From: Tremella fuciformis
Taxonomy: Eukaryota > Basidiomycota > Tremellomycetes > Tremellales > Tremellaceae
Direction: 5' to 3'
Assembly: GCA_032768795.1 (NCBI GenBank)
Contig: CP136500.1
Span: 1 to 64,000 of the forward strand
DNA length: 64,000 bases
Shown: positions 45,601-57,399 of the stretch, piece after piece
Position numbering within the stretch: position 1 is the first letter of the stretch
Layout: each line of letters starts with the position of its first letter
Notes under the pieces: generated by a model
Told to the model about the DNA's origin: nothing
Seen by the model: the letters and a program-made list of their open reading frames with translations, nothing else
The model's database searches: none
Made by a program: the position numbers and the translations under genes

Positions 45601-45822
45601 TCAAGGCGGCGAGTCGAGCGGGCGCGGGCGGGCGAGGGCGATCGTCGCCCGCGCGCCCGAGTTGCGAGTAGACCCATCTCACCTGCTCTGACCTGCGGCA
45701 TGCAGTTAGTTTCGCAGCTTGACGAGGACGGGACGAGCGCCCACGTCGGGTATGGGTATGGGTATGGGTATGGCTATGGCTATGGCTATGGCTATCCGGT
45801 CCGGCAACACGGTGGCCTGTAG
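42616..45822 (+). CDS. Unknown protein, about 834 aa, six exons
   Basis: Exons 42616-43063, 43096-43718, 43842-44855, 44910-45149, 45399-45461 and 45706-45822 join in consistent phase. The first intron is only 32 nt (43064-43095) and is the weakest call; intron 2 is 123 nt, a multiple of three with no stop, and could be retained. Residues 1-150: basic and low-complexity (SLKRKRESS; runs of Val-Ser, Asn-Ala, Ala-Gly). Exon 2 looks folded (SKAHSYASSLTTWQNRGG; WYSVNGVERAKVQVRSVGWL; GTKTAGFGHQRLFVQELSKH) and continues in exon 3 (DDPFNVYNLIKRHQAFFSVV). A long Ser/Pro-rich disordered stretch follows. The C-terminus has TIIWILDDQG, a helical segment (FTDDINLVYKLAKRTEI) and a Gly-Tyr repeat. Intron 4 (249 nt) contains a run of about 23 C. 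Family not recognised. Confidence 0.7.
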
Positions 45823-46093
45823 GCTGAGACAGACCTGTAAACATGCATGGACAGAATCACAACAAAGCAAAAGAAGCAAAGCAAAAAGCACTGGCGGGAG
45901 CAGGTGATTGTGATTAGATGGTGCGAGGCGAGGCGAGGCGAGGCGAGGCTTATGGACGCAAGATTAATGATTTATGGGCCGAGGTCGAGAGACGGTGGAC
46001 GGGGGACGGGGGAGAGAGGAGCGGCGCGGGTATCCAAGTGTCGACTTGTTTGGGAGCGGGAGCAGGAGCAGGATATGGACGACGACGTCGAAA

Positions 46094-48711
46094 TCACGTA
46101 GAGCTCCAGTCGAGGCGTCTGGGCGTTTTGAGAGGAGACCTGGTGCGGGAGCGGGTCTGGGTCTGCGACGAGGGAACGGCTTGGTGGCTGACATGGCCGT
46201 TGCCGTTGCCGTCGGCGGGCTGGGTCTGGTACGTGTCTGGGTCGCAGAACCCGAGCCCGAGTGATTCGTTGGCAGAGGATCGTGCCGGAGCGATGCTCGC
46301 GTAGAGCGGGAGTGCCAGCCTCGGCGGGGGGGACACCTGGCTGAAGCGCAAAGCAGCGTCGTCTGCAATCGACGACGACGACTGGACGGTGGTGGTGGTG
46401 GTGGGCGAAGCTGGCGAGCTCGGGCTCGAGGTTTCCGTTTCCGTGTCCATGTCGGTCGGCCGACGCGCGTAGGGCGTCGACCCCGCCATGTGAGTCCTGC
46501 CGAGTGGTCCAGCGGGCGCGGGGGTCGCTGGGTGGTCAGCTCACTTGCCACACATCCCCTTGACTGCTAGCTAGCTCACAGGCGATGAACGAGTCGAAGG
46601 AATCAAAGCCGAGTGCGCTGGCTCCTCCTCCTCCTCCTCCTCCTCCTCCTCCTCCTCGCCCGCCCAACTTTCGGACGGTCTGCGCCAAATCTTCCGTCTC
46701 GTCGTTCAAGCGCACACGGTCGTCGGCGACTGATGGTCAGTCGTTTCATCATCACCCGCATCGGTCCTCACCTTGGCCCTGACCGTGTCTATGGGCGCAT
46801 GGAGCTAGATCATCCAGACGCCGAGTGAGCAACTCGACTTGCACGGTCAGCGTCGAGAGCGCCTCGACAATGTGGTTGGCATCCACGAGCGGTCGCAAAG
46901 AGGGGACGTAATTGACATTGGCGACCGAGTCCGAGTCCGAGGGGGAGGGGGAGGGGGACGGGACGATGGTGCTGGCTCTGGCCCTGGCCCGAGGTCCAGC
47001 CGTGGATGTCGATGTCGTCGTGACCGCCTTGTGTTCCCGAACCCGAACCCAGGGCTCCGGAAGATGTTTGGAGATGTCGCTCATGGGCTCGGTTGTCCGA
47101 ACCTGTTCAGCTCAGCGATCGTCCTGGCCTGGCCTGGCGCTGCGCTGATCGCCGGAAGAGACGAGACGAGCAAAAGGGACGGGGAAGGGGTGATGAGAGA
47201 GACGAGACGCGCCTGTCGAGTCTTGTCCCAGTGGCTGATCTTCTTGACCGTCTTGAGCATCTCCCTCTGCTGGTGTCGCGCCGTCTCCTTGAGCGGCAGC
47301 GGCAGTGCCACGAAGCTGACGTGAAGGTTGTGCAAGGCCGCGATGGACGAGAGGACCTTGTCCCTGGTCGGTCAGCGACAGCGACATGCTCTGTGTGCGG
47401 CTCTAGTCGATAGTCGACTCGACTCACATGATCTGCCTTGGGGCAGGATTTCCCCCCGACAGCCAGTCGGTACAGGTGCGGCGGCTACGTCGACGTCAGC
47501 TGCACTGCAGTGGACGGGGTGCCTCGGTCAGTCTCAATCACCCACCTCTGCAGAGCCCACTTGTCCGTTTCGCTGCCGTCCATCTCTGTCCCAGATCAGC
47601 TGTGGGCCCTCGTCTCGCGTGCCCCGGCCGTCAAACTGACCAATGAACGCCATGTTCGAAGTCGCGCCAAAGGGCAGGTCGGCGAGCAAGACCTTGACCC
47701 ACTCGGTTCCGATCGGGGGGCACAACGACGGCACCTCTCCGAGCGAGTCAGAGTCATGATAGACTACCTTGGGCATCTCAGCCTCGAACCCCAACCCATG
47801 GTCGGCCGACCGACTCGGACTCACAATGTTAACGGTCAGGTGACCGCTCGCGAGCCTGCGCGCCCTGATGGCTCGCATGACGCTCCTGTACGAGTCGTCA
47901 TCGTGACAGACGACTCCGGCGAGGTTGGGTATGCAAAAGCCCGGGAGGTCCTGGTCCTTGTTGTTGATGGGGTTGACGGTGACGCGTTGCGGGAGGTAGA
48001 GCTTGGCGCACGCGCACCGAGTGTCTGGCCTGGCATGGCCAAAGTCGTCCAAGAGGTCGTGACAGACCTCTTGGGCGACTTGGGTAGCCGAGACGAGGAT
48101 GGACGTGTGATGACCCAGTGGGCGATCCGCGCCGACGCCGACGCCCTGGGTCCCAAGGCGACGCGAGATCAATTTTTGCCCCAGGCGTCCCAGCAAGCCG
48201 AGATCGTGTTCCCCATGCTCTGGACCGAGCAGCCATGCCGACTTGCCAACGTGCTTGCTGCCGTGGAGGACGAGACGAAACGACGACGACTTGCCGGGCG
48301 CGTCGAGGGCGACTGATGGGTGGGCGGTCGTCAGCTCGGTCAGCCGAGAGAGAGGAGAGGAGAGGAGGGGTCGACCTACCTTGGACTTTTGCTCTGAGAA
48401 ACACGTCCAAGTAGTCATCTAGAGAGAACGAGCCAGAGACCGACGAGTAGATTCGATCTGCGACATCAGCGAGCCTGCCCCGCCCCACCCCACCGCCGAC
48501 CGCTCAGTCGCGCGCGACCTACCAAACGTAAAGGTCTCATCACCGAGCTGCCAACTCGAGTCGAGCACCGAGATCTGGCTGTCGTCGGCCAACACATGGT
48601 CGTCCTCACGAACGCTGCGATATCAGCTTTATGACCCGACCGACCGACCGACCGAGGAGGATGGGATGGGATGGGATGGGACTGCGCACCAGAGTACGCC
48701 CGGGACTTCAT
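46094..48711 (-). CDS. Unknown multi-exon protein
   Basis: ATG at 48711 with a 14-nt first exon (48711-48698). Then 48614-48523, 48457-48380, 48312-47826, about 47780-47500, about 47363-47220, about 47084-46772, 46729-46580 and 46527-46094; the joins I list exactly keep phase. The start reads MKSRAVREDDHVLADDSQIS and continues SWQLGDETFTFGDRIYSS. Exon 4 has FRLVLHGSKHVGKSAWLL and later LYLPQRVTVNPINNKDQDLP. Later pieces include TDKWALQRWVIETDRGTP and LHNLHVSFVALPLPLKETAR. The C-terminal part is a disordered Ser/Pro/Gly tail with a run of Gly and FDSFDSF. Middle exon borders are approximate. I considered autophagy and HORMA-type families but the match is too weak to name. Confidence 0.6.
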
Positions 48712-49107
48712 GCGTTCTGAAGCCGAGAGCAGAGACGGACCGGACGGACAGGGAGGAGGATGAACGAGACAAGGTGATCGAGGACAGACGGCTGGCAGGG
48801 CGAGCGCGCTGTCCCACGGCCGTGGTCGGCTGGTGCTGGACGCTGACTGGCCGAGGGATGCGTGAGTAAACCATGGCAGACCCAGAGAGAGAGAGAGAGA
48901 GAGAGAGAACGAGGAGAAAAGAGTTTGGGGACGACGCTTTGGCCTCGACTCGACTCGTTCCACCGTGGCACGTGTCACGTGACCTTTGGCCTCACGACGT
49001 GGCAGTCCGCCTGTCACGTGACCTCCCGGCGTTTTGCCCCCAAACGCCGAGTTGAGCCCTCGACTCGTTGATACACTACAGTACTCGAGTACTCGAGTAA
49101 CAGTGAC
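48712..49107. promoter_or_regulatory. Shared divergent promoter with CACGTG boxes
   Basis: The 396 bp between the minus-strand gene (ATG 48711) and the myosin-like gene (ATG 49108) hold two perfect GTCACGTGAC palindromes (48974-48983 and 49013-49022) and a GGCACGTG at about 48968. CACGTG is the core site of fungal bHLH regulators of the Cbf1/Pho4 type; binding is inferred. A GGGAT repeat (48658-48680) and a GA-dinucleotide run (48887-48908) lie in the same interval. Confidence 0.6.
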
Positions 49108-52100
49108 ATGGCAGTCATGCTCGACCCATCCTTCTTGATGCGTTCTGACCTCGACCTATGCTTGTGTCTCGCGCCCCTGACCGAGGCTGCTGGTAAATCC
49201 ATCTTTTCTCACACGCTCGGCTCGTGGCTCGTGGCTCTCGCGCTGAATTGCAGTCGCCGATGTCGTCTATGAGCGAGCAAAGGCTGGCGTGGGCAGGACA
49301 CGCTTTGGACCGCTCGACGTACGCCTCTTCTCCCCCAGATGCTTGCTCAAAGGCGGCGACGTCATGCCTTGACTCACGTTCAGTACGCAGTCAACCTGGC
49401 CCCGTTCACACTCTCTCAGACCGATGAGAGAGAGAGAGGTGCGCACACGGGCCCCGAAAGCTTGGATCACGCCGAGGAGCTCTACTCGGGGATCAGGCAA
49501 GGACGTCTGACGCAGGCCGTAGTGCATCAAGGCGAGACGTGAGCCTAGCCTGTTTGCTTTTGCTTGCTTTCCCGCTGCGAGTGCGAGTGCGAGCTGATGG
49601 TCAGCGGCTCGGGCAAGACGACCCGGACCGACATGCTCCTCCAACGACTCCTGGCCCGGTCTTTGAGTAGCGAGGAGCCTCGAGCGCTGAACGAGCTCCT
49701 CGACCATGTACGCCAAGTGTCCAGCCTGCTCGAGGTCTTCACCAACGCGAGCACCGCCAGCAACCCCAACTCGAGCCGATCGGCTCGTCTCGTCCAGGTA
49801 GGTTAGGTTGGCATCCGGGTCCCGGTGGATACGGAACGGAACGCTGAGGGGTGTGCAGATCACCTACGCCAAGCTCGCAGACGGCAACGTCGCAGTTGTC
49901 GACATGGGGATCAAGACGTTTGGGAGAGAAGTGTCCAGGACGACGGTGCTTCGTCAAGGGGAAGGCAACTTTCACGTTCTCGAGGCCCTCGGACAGCATC
50001 TGGGCATTTCGACCCCGGCGCTCTCCTCGAGTCGGGACCTGCTCTGGACCTGGGACAAGATCCAGAGTCTCCTCGTCTTCTTCTTCGATACCACCGAGAT
50101 CGATTGGCTCAAGCAGAGTCTCCATGCCATGTTGCTGCTTCAACTGGGGCAGGTCGGCAAAGCTCAAGACGTGCTGCTTGGGAGCCCGAGCCGTCTCGGT
50201 GACAAGGACAAGACTCAAGCCCAAGCTGGTCAGGCCGTCAGTCTGGAGACCTGCCTTGCCATGTACAACAAGCTTTTCGACGTGAGCTCGCAAGCTAGCT
50301 TGATCGATCTTGGCGCTCTTTCTCTCTTTGCTGACATGTCAGTATGTCAGCAAGAGGGCCAACGATCGGCTGGTCAAGGTGATCAACCGCCTGGGCCTGA
50401 CGCACTCACGAGAGGGAGGCCCAAACCCTGTCGCCGAAGAGTACAACATCTATCTGATCGACAGCGTGAGTCGACCATTGGTCTCGTCTCTCTCTGTGCC
50501 GCAATGCTGACAGTATCTAGCCCGGATTCGAGTGGGTGCCAAAGGTGACAAATCGCTCGGAGACGTGCCGAGGCGAGGAGCTGACCGGGGCAGATGATAC
50601 TGTGTCACCTGCACTACAACATCTACTCGGAAGCCATGACGGCGTGTGTGCGTCAGCCTCGAATCAAGTCAAGTACCTCGCGCTGATGCCACAGCTGCAA
50701 GATCATCTCGCTCGTCTCGCTGGCGACCGAACCTCACCTGGCTACCTCGCCAAGCTCGGCCCCAGGTTTATTTCAGTGCTCCAAGCGATCGGGCAAGCTT
50801 CCTCGGCGACGGCGATGATCAACCACGATCAAGACGAGAGTGAGAGTGAATCATCCATCGTACGACACATGGAATTCCTCGACGAGTGGATCGGTCGATG
50901 TCAGCGCGACCTGCCTTCCGACTCGGCTTCGATCTTTGACCGGGAAAGACAAACGCTCGCGGTTCCGCACCATTTCGGTTCGATCGAGTACGACGCCAGC
51001 TTGTTCATCATTCACAGCTCGACCTCGGCCAGCCAGGCCGCCGCTCGCCTCTTTGAGCGCCTGACCTCGACATGCGAACAGGGTCATCCACTCGGCTGCT
51101 CGGCCGGCGGTCGAGACGGAGACGGTGTGGTTGAGCCCGAGGATGCCACCCTGCGCATCATCAAAGAGATCAGTCGTGTCAACGAGATCTGCGGCCGAGC
51201 GTCGGCGGCGGCTGGGCATGGGCATGGGCATGGGCATGCTGGCCCAGGAGGCGGTGGCTTGTTTCACGTGCTCTGTCTACGCCCATGGAGCAGCGATCCT
51301 CGATCGCCGTCGCGATCCGCCATTGTCGAACAGCTTCGAAACGGCTCGTTCCAACAGCTGTCGGCGCTGGCGTGGAGGACGAGGGAGATGATGAGCGCGG
51401 GCGACTTTGTCAACTTGTACGTCATACCTGGCCTGACCTGACCTGGCCTGACCACCTGACCTGGCCTGACCACCTGGCCTGGACAGGCCACGCAACAGCT
51501 CGGGCTCGACAAACGCTGACCGTCACGCAGATTCGCCGCCCTGGACCCGACATCCAAGAAGGGAGATGTCGATCCGCTCCAACGCGCCCGGGAGCTGTGC
51601 GGTCGATTGCTCGAGCTGCACAAGATCGACGACGTGACGGCCATGTACCCCGTCGGTGACAAGATCTGCATGACACTGGCGGTCAAAGGCGTACTCTGTC
51701 GGGCTGTATCTGCGCTTCCTCCCGCCGCCGCCAGACTCGGACTCGGACTGGACCCCGGTGCCATGGCCAAGGCCAAAACCAGTGAGTCCAAGTCCACTCG
51801 CTTCCGTGCCCCACCCGCTGAGCAGCGCAGCAGCAGGAGGCCTGGCCAACAAGATTTCGATTTCGGATGTCACGTCGCTCGCTCCCCCCGAGACTCCGAT
51901 CAAAGCCATCAAGCGACCCTCGACGACGCCCTCGACGCCTCTCGTGTCGACCTTGAGCCCGCTCGAGGTGGCGACGCACACGAGCATCTTGAGGGGGGTA
52001 GAATACGAGCTGCAGGAGGAAAAGGGGCGGCACGCGACGGCCAAAAGCGAGCTGCAGGTCATGTCTGTGGACCTCAAGGCCGTCCGGGTCGATCTCGACC

Positions 52101-52973
52101 TTACCGCGGAAAAGCTCATCAAGGCCGAGGCGCGGTCGGCTCAGATCAAGGTCGAGCTCGAGACGACGCAGACCAAGCTGGACAAGGCGTTGGACGAATA
52201 CAGGGGCCTGCGAGACAACTACACCGAGTTGAAGACCCGACTCAAGGACCGCGAGGTCGAGCTGATCGCCACGCACGCAAAGTCTATCCTTCGCGACGCG
52301 TACCCTTTCCGACTCGTGGGCGACAAGGTCTCGATCCCGACCGACAGTGAGAAGATGGCATGGGCCGAGCGATGCTTTGCCGTGCTCGGCCGCCTAACCT
52401 ATGGGTTGCAAGACCACCAGGCGTCCGTTGTCCGGGCCTTTCACGCCGTGGCCGGGCTGCTCAACAAGTCGACGTCGACGTCCCCCGCAGACGGGACTGG
52501 CCACGTCGTGGTGGATCAGGAATCGATACGCGCCGCCGAGAACTGCATGGGCCGTATCATCCCCCTGCTGGCGGCGGTGCAGACGTGGACCCGTGTGGAG
52601 AAGGATGTGGAGCGCCGACTCGTCGAGTTGGACGGCTCGGGCCTGACACGGTCCGACGACCTCGACCTCGTCGTGTGCATCCCGCCCAAGATGCTGGACG
52701 ACCTGTCTCATGTCCTGGTATCGGCCCTGCGCGCCCACCTCGCCGACCGACTGCTCCAGCAGTGTCTCGGACAGAGGATCACCGCCCGCAAGGTGTACGA
52801 GATGCTTCGGGGCTTGTTGACAGCCGCCAGCATGCTCGACGCCGAGTCGACGGACCGCATCTTGGGGGATCCCATCGCCGATTGGCTTTCGGGCATCTGT
52901 CGTGCCCGCCTGCAACGGGGCGGGTCGTGGGATCTGGACCTCGACGAGCTCAAGCACGAGCTGGACGGTGAGT

Positions 52974-53007
<34 letters not shown>

Positions 53008-53129
53008 CGACTGGCCACCAACTTGCCGTGCGGTGTTGCTGATGACCAGCTCTGAAAGCCGACTTTGATTTTGCAAAGGACGCCGAGTGGCTCAACCTTG
53101 GCGACTTGATGCCCTCGCTGGCGGCTTGA
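49108..53129 (+). CDS. Divergent myosin-motor protein with coiled-coil tail, about 1,135 aa
   Basis: Ten exons: 49108-49192, 49254-49318, 49384-49538, 49605-49797, 49859-50281, 50343-50465, 50521-51416, 51531-51781, 51831-52967, 53050-53129, all in consistent phase. ATPase motifs of a myosin head: P-loop GETGSGKT, created exactly across the 49538/49605 join; switch I NASTASNPNSSR after VSSLLEVF; switch II LIDSPGFE, across the 50465/50521 join; also YNKLFDYVSKRANDRL, matching the myosin YxxLFxxxVxxxN region, and GNFHVLEALGQHLG, matching the ERNFHxFYQL region. The tail has a coiled coil (about residues 740-840) and a helical C-terminal domain ending LNLGDLMPSLAA. An alternative small intron at 50545-50593 would give MILCHLHYNIYSEA in another frame. 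I cannot assign a myosin class; no chitin synthase or kinase domain is attached. Predicted actin-based motor or ATPase in the cytoplasm. Confidence 0.75.
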
Positions 53130-53271
53130 TCGAGTGACTTGTGCTACGGGACGAGGATGAGGCTGAGGCTACGCGATAGTGCATAGATGACCATGACATG
53201 TATATGAGAATACGAATACGGACAACAGCTGGGACCACTACACGACGACTGGCGGACTGGGGCTCGAGGGG

Positions 53272-55289
53272 TTACGCCATCCCCGTCCTCGTCGTGAGAG
53301 GAGGAGCCAGAGTGATGAGGCCGGCAGCTTCTGCCAGCAGAGCGGCCGGGTCCGTGTCTTGATCCTCCTGTTCCTGTGCTGTGACGAGGTCAATGGCGTC
53401 GGCCACCGAGCACGCCGGGTCCCGTTCTCGAGTCAAGACGTGCATGACCGTGATCAGTCGGATCGGCCCCGTGTGGATGATTCGTGGCGGTCCCCTTCCC
53501 CGCACCGCGGGCTCGGGCTCGTAAAGGCTTCTTCGCTGACGGTCGTGGGTGTGGGTGTGGGTGTCGGACAGCCAGCCGGTTGTTTCCGAGCGCGGTAGCA
53601 GCTGGTTCATGTCAGTCTCAGTCTCAGTCGCGTTGACCGGCGAGGGATCAGGGATTTCCCCACCCGCCAAGCATTCTGCAGCGCCAGCTCCAGCCCCAGC
53701 CCCACCTGGACGTGGTCGTCGTCGTCGTCGCCCCCGCCCTCGTCGTCCACCGCGATCGGCGCGGCCGCGCGAGTGCCGATCAAGACCTCTTCCTCTTCCT
53801 CTTCGTCTTCCTTGGCTTGGGCGGCAGACACAGCCACGTCGCCTGGCGATGATGACGACGACGACGACGCAAAAGGCGAGGAGCGACGGGGCATCCTGAC
53901 GAACATGCCACGCCAGAGGGTTTGCCAGCGATCGTTTCTCACACTCAATGGCCTGATGACGATCTTTGGCACTGCACCATCGACACGACCGCTCTGAGCC
54001 TCGGCCTGAGCCGTGTTCCCGTCGTCCGGTTCGGTGGAGCAGGAGCAGACCGACGGCGGCGGGGGTGGGGGTGCCACGACGACGGCGATTGGTGCGAGGT
54101 CAGCGCGGGACGTCCGGTCGCCCAACCGCCTCAGGAGCCGATCATGTGTGGCCGCGTCGAGATAGACCTGTGGCTCTCGTCTTGCCCAGAGTGCGAGTGC
54201 GAGTGCCGAGCCAGAGCCAGAGCCATGTTGCGGTCCGGGCGGCTCTCGGTGACCATACGCCGCAGCGGCGATCCGTAGCATGTCTTTGGTGGTCAAGTGT
54301 GTCTTTCGCCGCCTTGGGGCATCGACGTCTGGCGAGACGCCGGGGTCGTCGTCGATTCGCTCCTTGATCGTGATCGTGGAAAGCGATGACAGAGAGTATA
54401 CGTCCTCTTCGCGGTCAGACGAGGGGCAGATCGAGTGATGCCGCTCCGAGGCGGGATCGAGCGGAACGAGTTGGGGCAGCCAGGTTCGCGGACAGGTGGG
54501 AAGGAGAGGCGCAAGACGGGCACCACCGGTCCAACTGGAGGCTGCGATCTCTATCTCTGGTGAGACGCAGGCGGTGGACGCAGACGCAGGCGGCGCAGGG
54601 CTCGAGCTGCCGTCCAGCTCGAACACCGAGACCGAGACCGAGGGCCAAACGGTCGTCTCTGGCGAGCGCGGAAGCGTAGATAGCCACGTTCGCAACCAGC
54701 GGGATTTACTCTCTGCCAAGCTATCAGAGTCCTCTTGTTCCAACTCGAACAAGAGATTCTCTTTCAACTGGGGTACGAGGACGGCCCCCGTCCGTGTCTC
54801 GGCCCGTCGCCGCCTCCTCTTGCGATTCCGCTCCTCGTTGAAAGCGCCAGCTGGGCCGCTGTCCCGATTCATCACCTCGGCCTGCCACGCCCGCTCGAGA
54901 TGGCCTTGATAATTGTACCAGAACGCCTGCGTGGAGATGGGCGAACAAGCCGTCCGTTGACCCTGCTGCTGCTGCTGCTGCTGCTGCCACCCGATGCCCG
55001 TCTCGTCGCACCATCCCCAAAAGGCCGAGCGGGAGAGAGTCGGGCAGCGTTTGCCGCTGGCCGGGTGGGCAACGGGGGCGGAAGCGACGTTGGGTCCAGT
55101 GGGAGATGACGGTAGCTGCCGCTGCTGATGCTGATCCCAGAAGATCGAGATCTGACGGATGGTCCATTTCAGGCGCGAGACGTCGGCGTCGTCGACGACC
55201 TGTCGAGCTTTCGACATGCGTGGTCGGGGGCGAGGACGTGGTGTCGGGGGGGAGGAAGTGGGCAATGTCACTGCCCGCGTGGCCATCAT
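53272..55289 (-). CDS. Acidic low-complexity protein, unknown
   Basis: An open frame from ATG 55289 runs about 530 codons to near 53690. The N-terminus is basic with Pro-Arg repeats, then a helical Trp-rich part (DVSRLKWTIRQISIFWDQHQ; LSRSAFWGWCDETGIGW; poly-Gln; STQAFWYNYQGHLERAWQAE) that could be a small DNA-binding fold, then an NRKRRRRRAE cluster, a long disordered region, a second ordered stretch (KTHLTTKDMLRIAAAAYGH; EPQVYLDAATHDRLLRRLGD) and an acidic Glu/Asp tail. The C-terminus in a different frame (SETTGWLSDTHTHTHDRQRR...VADAIDLVTAQEQED) ends at 53272. It is probably joined by an intron between 53720 and 53650 that I could not fix. Converges with the myosin-like gene, 142 bp apart. 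Nuclear role suggested only by composition. Confidence 0.6.
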
Positions 55290-55558
55290 GGCCGTCTCGC
55301 CTCAGCAGCCGGTCAGCGAGTCGAGGCGCAGATTGAAAGCGATACGGCACACACCTGAATTGAATCGAGTGGCAGAAAAAGGCTCAACAGGAAAGGAGAT
55401 GATAGGAGCGATGCGTTTCCTCGGCAACTCCTGGACATGAGTACATGTCACAACGGACGCACGTGGAAGCTGGGCAGTGCCGCGTTTTCCGCGTTTTCGG
55501 CGTTTTCGGCGTTCAACGGTTATTAGATTGTTTGCCTCGACTCGACTCGTTCAACCCC

Positions 55559-55591
<33 letters not shown>

Positions 55592-55604
55592 GGCCTCTCC
55601 CAGG
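55290..55604. promoter_or_regulatory. Divergent promoter with GCGTTTTC repeats and a poly-C tract
   Basis: Between two divergent start codons. Four near-identical words GCGTTTTCCG/GCGTTTTCGG lie at about 55482-55512, resembling E2F/MBF-type sites by eye. A run of about 20 C followed by a CA repeat (about 55554-55590) ends just before the ATG at 55605. Confidence 0.5.
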
Positions 55605-56543
55605 ATGGCTCCCCTCGATGAGCTCGACTCGAACACTGGACGTCGTCGGACGGCCACGAGCGCCATCCGGCGGCCAAAGGCAACGGCAAACGTCCACGCC
55701 GAGCAGCACCCGGGTCCGAGTCCGGGTCGGGGTCGGGCTCACTTCGAGGTCAAGCGTCTCTCTGACAAAAGGAAGAGTGAGCAGGTCGAGTTGGTGAGTA
55801 AGCATCCGAGGCCAGGCCAGGCCGAGCCGAGCCGCGTCCAGACGGCGAGGGCGAGGGCGGACTGACTGACGGGACAGCTGCAGCAGATCGTCGCCCAGTT
55901 CAGGCTCGTCCTGCTCCGCTTTGAGGACGTCGAGCGCTGCGAGGGGACCCACGCCGACGGTGGAACGTGCGGTATAGTGGCGAGGAGGAACGCGACGCAG
56001 CTCGGTGACTTTTCTGATGACGACGACGACCAAGCCGTGTGTGGCTCGTCGGGCGGCCCGAGAAAGAGAACCCATGATCACGTCGCTGGATTCTGGACCC
56101 AGGTGGTGAAGACGATGGAGAGGGTCGATGATCTGAAAAAGGAACTGCTAGGTGAGTGTCTGTCTTGTCTCGATGGGGGGCGACTCGCTGCCGTCGGTGG
56201 ACCTGGCCCGGGCTGCCCTGCCCCGTCTTGAAGGGCTGACTGACTCACAGTGATCCGGTCCGAGATCCACAGCGGTCGAAAATTTCAGCACCACGCTGGT
56301 CTCGCCCTCAACCTCCCCTTGGCCTTTTACGACGCGAGCCTCCGAAAGGCCTTAGAAGAGCTGGTCGTCCCCGTCCCCGTCCATCCTGGATCGCCGACGG
56401 ACCACATCTACCTCGTGCACCTTCTCCGTCGCTTGGACACGTACTGCTGCGAGGCGCGCTTGGGTCTGCTCACCACTGTGATGCGCGAAGAGGTCATGCG
56501 CAGGATGGGATGGAGCAAGACGGTTCCCTGGTGGATAGAGTAG
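55605..56543 (+). CDS. Unknown protein, 251 aa, three exons
   Basis: Exons 55605-55793, 55878-56151 and 56251-56543, with introns of 84 and 99 nt (GTGAGT...GACAG; GTGAGT...TCACAG), join in phase. Residues 1-60 are basic (NTGRRRTATSAIRRPKATAN). Exon 2 is helical (LQQIVAQFRLVLLRFEDVER), then acidic, then FWTQVVKTMERVDDLKKELL. Exon 3 is a compact helical domain (LALNLPLAFYDASLRKALEE; HIYLVHLLRRLDTYCCEARL) ending TVPWWIE. Size and coil pattern resemble subunits of kinetochore or other complexes, but I recognise no family. Confidence 0.7.
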
Positions 56544-56669
56544 CCGCCCTCCGAGGGGCGGACAGACAGTATCCAGGTGGTGCGAGGCTTGTCATGGTTG
56601 ATGAGACAAGCCAAGCCACACCCCTCCTTCTAGCAGTCGTCAGAACTTGTGCATCAAGATCACTTGGTC

Positions 56670-57136
56670 ATCCAACATCTAGCAATTGCACCAATTGAAG
56701 ACTCACCATATCGATCTGTAGCAAAACCACCTTTTGCCTTGCCTTCCGGACGTCCTCCAAGCCATCTCTCATACTGTCTATGGTAGCATCTATGATGTCT
56801 GGGGAGTGGGCTCGGGCTCGGGTACCCACGACCCAAGACAGCCTCCAGCCGCCTCGTTGTGAATGCCCAGGGTTGTCGCTTTGCCGTTGGGTCGGGTGTC
56901 TCGCAACCGCGTCTTTCCCGTTTCCGGACCGCGATCGAGCCCCAGCTGTCTGGTCTTCTTGTTGTTGACGGTAACACGGTTGATCTCGAACGAGTCCTCA
57001 TCATCGGGTAACGGGACAGCCAATGTAGACAGACTTGAGCGGGACGAGCTGAGGATTCTCGTCGATGTACCCGTAGCGTGTGGTGATGCCCTCCCTGTCA
57101 GACGTTGGACCGTCGCCGTCTGCAACTGGTTGATCG
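56670..57136 (-). CDS. Partial unknown gene, 3' exons
   Basis: After a TTGTTCAG acceptor near 57136 the minus strand reads AINQLQTATVQRLTG and then DEDSFEINRVTVNNKKTRQL (about 57010-56945), and after a frame change DIIDATIDSMRDGLEDVRKA and RQKVVLLQIDM (about 56790-56705), followed by a GTGAGT or a stop near 56674. Clearly protein-like, but the introns and the 5' exon (perhaps up to 57340) are unresolved. Converges with the 55605 gene. Confidence 0.4.
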
Positions 57137-57399
57137 CCTGAACAAGTCACTCGTCGCCTCGCCTCGCCATTTGACGTTGCTGTGTATGTGTATGTATCAC
57201 ACCGAGCGCGTGAAGATCTCGGTATAACTTGACGACGGCTCAAGCCAGATTGCGAGGCCCAATCAAGCTGGGACACGGGACACGGGACAAGACATGGACG
57301 TACCATACCCATAGCATGGCGCTTGCCTATCATCCACCCCGCCCCGCCCGATCCATGTTGCACGCGTGGCCCCCGTCAAGTTCAGTGTCAAACTCTGAT

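Noticed and set aside
47438..48316. Plus-strand open frame of 292 codons
   Set aside because: Antisense shadow of the spliced minus-strand gene 48711-46094, whose exons have matching splice phases; codon bias explains the open mirror frame.
46094..48711. Autophagy protein Atg13 or another HORMA-domain protein
   Set aside because: Only one short segment (ALQRWVIETD) resembles the family and the surrounding residues do not fit, so no name was given.
42616..53129. A mating-type locus, because a myosin gene lies in the Cryptococcus MAT region
   Set aside because: No homeodomain, pheromone, pheromone-receptor or STE gene is visible in the window; the myosin-like gene alone is not evidence.
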